From Coriaria nepalensis (taxonomy: Eukaryota; Streptophyta; Magnoliopsida; Cucurbitales; Coriariaceae): a DNA stretch of 64,000 bases. Below the pieces are notes generated by a model that did no database searches, was not told where the DNA came from, and saw nothing but the letters and a program-made list of their open reading frames with translations. Below are positions 63,429 to 64,000 of the stretch, in pieces (the stretch's first letter is position 1; each line of letters starts with the position of its first letter). The position numbers and the translations under genes are program-made. The stretch spans positions 7,866,501-7,930,500 of the forward strand of contig CP114495.1 in the NCBI GenBank assembly GCA_027186245.1, read 5' to 3'.

Positions 63429-64000
63429 GTGGGCATGAAAACCTATAAATCATTGACAATGACGTATGCAGAAAATCAACCATTATTAGTGGCTAGTTTT
63501 CTTAAAAGGTTCTCTCCTAGGAGACCTTCTTCATCCTCCTCTTCAACCTCTTCTTATCGGGCTCCTCTGACAAAAGGAGTACCCTCCTTTACCTCTACTT
63601 CTAGCTCAGTAAACAAGAATGTTGAGATAATAACCGGATAATCCAAGCGAGTTCAATAGAAAGAACTAGATTTGGCAAACTGGTATATACCATAAATTTT
63701 TTAATATATCATATACAAGCTCTAAGGAATATCATGAAAATCAGGATTCGTGATAAATATGGTAGAAGACACCATACCCATAAAAATAGGAAATGGATCT
63801 TTCCTGTTACTGTCCCAAGAGCTGCTAAAACAGCACAAAGAAGATGGATAAAAATTCATCTATCTTGGTAAGGTACAAGTCGCATTAAAACCTATGATGC
63901 AGTTAGGTCTAGAAATTTACACTCTTATCGCTTTAAGAGACAAAAGGCATAAGAGATATGATCACTTTATACTGAGAATTGTTGAATCGTCAATTGGTGA
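63429..64000 (+). pseudogene. Start of second pararetrovirus unit: movement-protein region
   Basis: A Ser/Pro-rich leader frame (63429-63641) ends at a stop. From about 63730 another phase carries the 30K-superfamily movement-protein pattern: a hydrophobic strand after an IPIKIGNGSF segment, IYLGKVQVALKPM and LIALRDKR. It is interrupted by a stop at about 63849 and runs off the window end. Movement proteins let plant viruses pass plasmodesmata; this one is broken. Its presence separates the element from ordinary gypsy retrotransposons. Confidence 0.65.

Overview
This window is nuclear DNA from a flowering plant, most likely a eudicot. The base composition is AT-rich, genes carry short GT-AG introns with T-rich acceptors, and every recognisable gene is a plant family: CASP-like membrane protein, kinesin-14, CC-NBS-LRR, plant-type ERO1, a WAG-type AGC kinase and tau-class glutathione S-transferases. 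The species cannot be named from the sequence.

Layout. 1-8.5 kb is AT-rich and gene-poor, with one promoter-like patch near 3.1 kb. 8.5-23 kb is the gene-rich part: CASPL2A-type (+, 3 exons), a kinesin-14 (+, 17 exons), a broken CC-NBS resistance gene (+) that runs into a Ty1/copia fragment with a complete LTR, and ERO1 (-, 9 exons). A dead LINE on the minus strand fills 24.1-28.4 kb. The intronless WAG-type kinase lies at 29.4-30.9 kb (-), with a decayed hAT transposon behind its promoter (31.6-34.1 kb). 34-45 kb holds no gene I can support, only miniature elements (TRIM, MITE) and short minisatellites. Two copia elements occupy 45.5-53.6 kb: one with both LTRs but little pol (+), one with only pol and an internal 1.16 kb duplication (-). 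Two tandem tau GST genes (+) follow at 55.3-56.4 and 59.3-60.2 kb, separated by an Ulp1-protease relic, a hairpin-forming minisatellite and a MITE. From 60.6 kb to the window end lies a mutated endogenous pararetrovirus (Caulimoviridae-like): the reverse transcriptase/RNase H end of one copy, its non-coding region with promoter and tRNA-Met primer site, then the movement-protein start of a second copy in head-to-tail order.

The intact genes do not form one pathway. ERO1 drives disulfide formation in the ER, the WAG kinase belongs to the auxin-transport kinase group, kinesin-14 is a minus-end microtubule motor, and the GST pair is a detoxification/stress cluster. The clearest local story is the GST cluster. 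Its 5' flank occurs three times (about 44.9, 53.9 and 58.9 kb), but only the last two precede a gene, so a third GST copy was probably lost or displaced, with the copia elements now lying between. The middle flank carries a perfect 81 bp triplication. ERO1 has a serine in place of a cysteine that I align with the regulatory cysteine of human ERO1-alpha.
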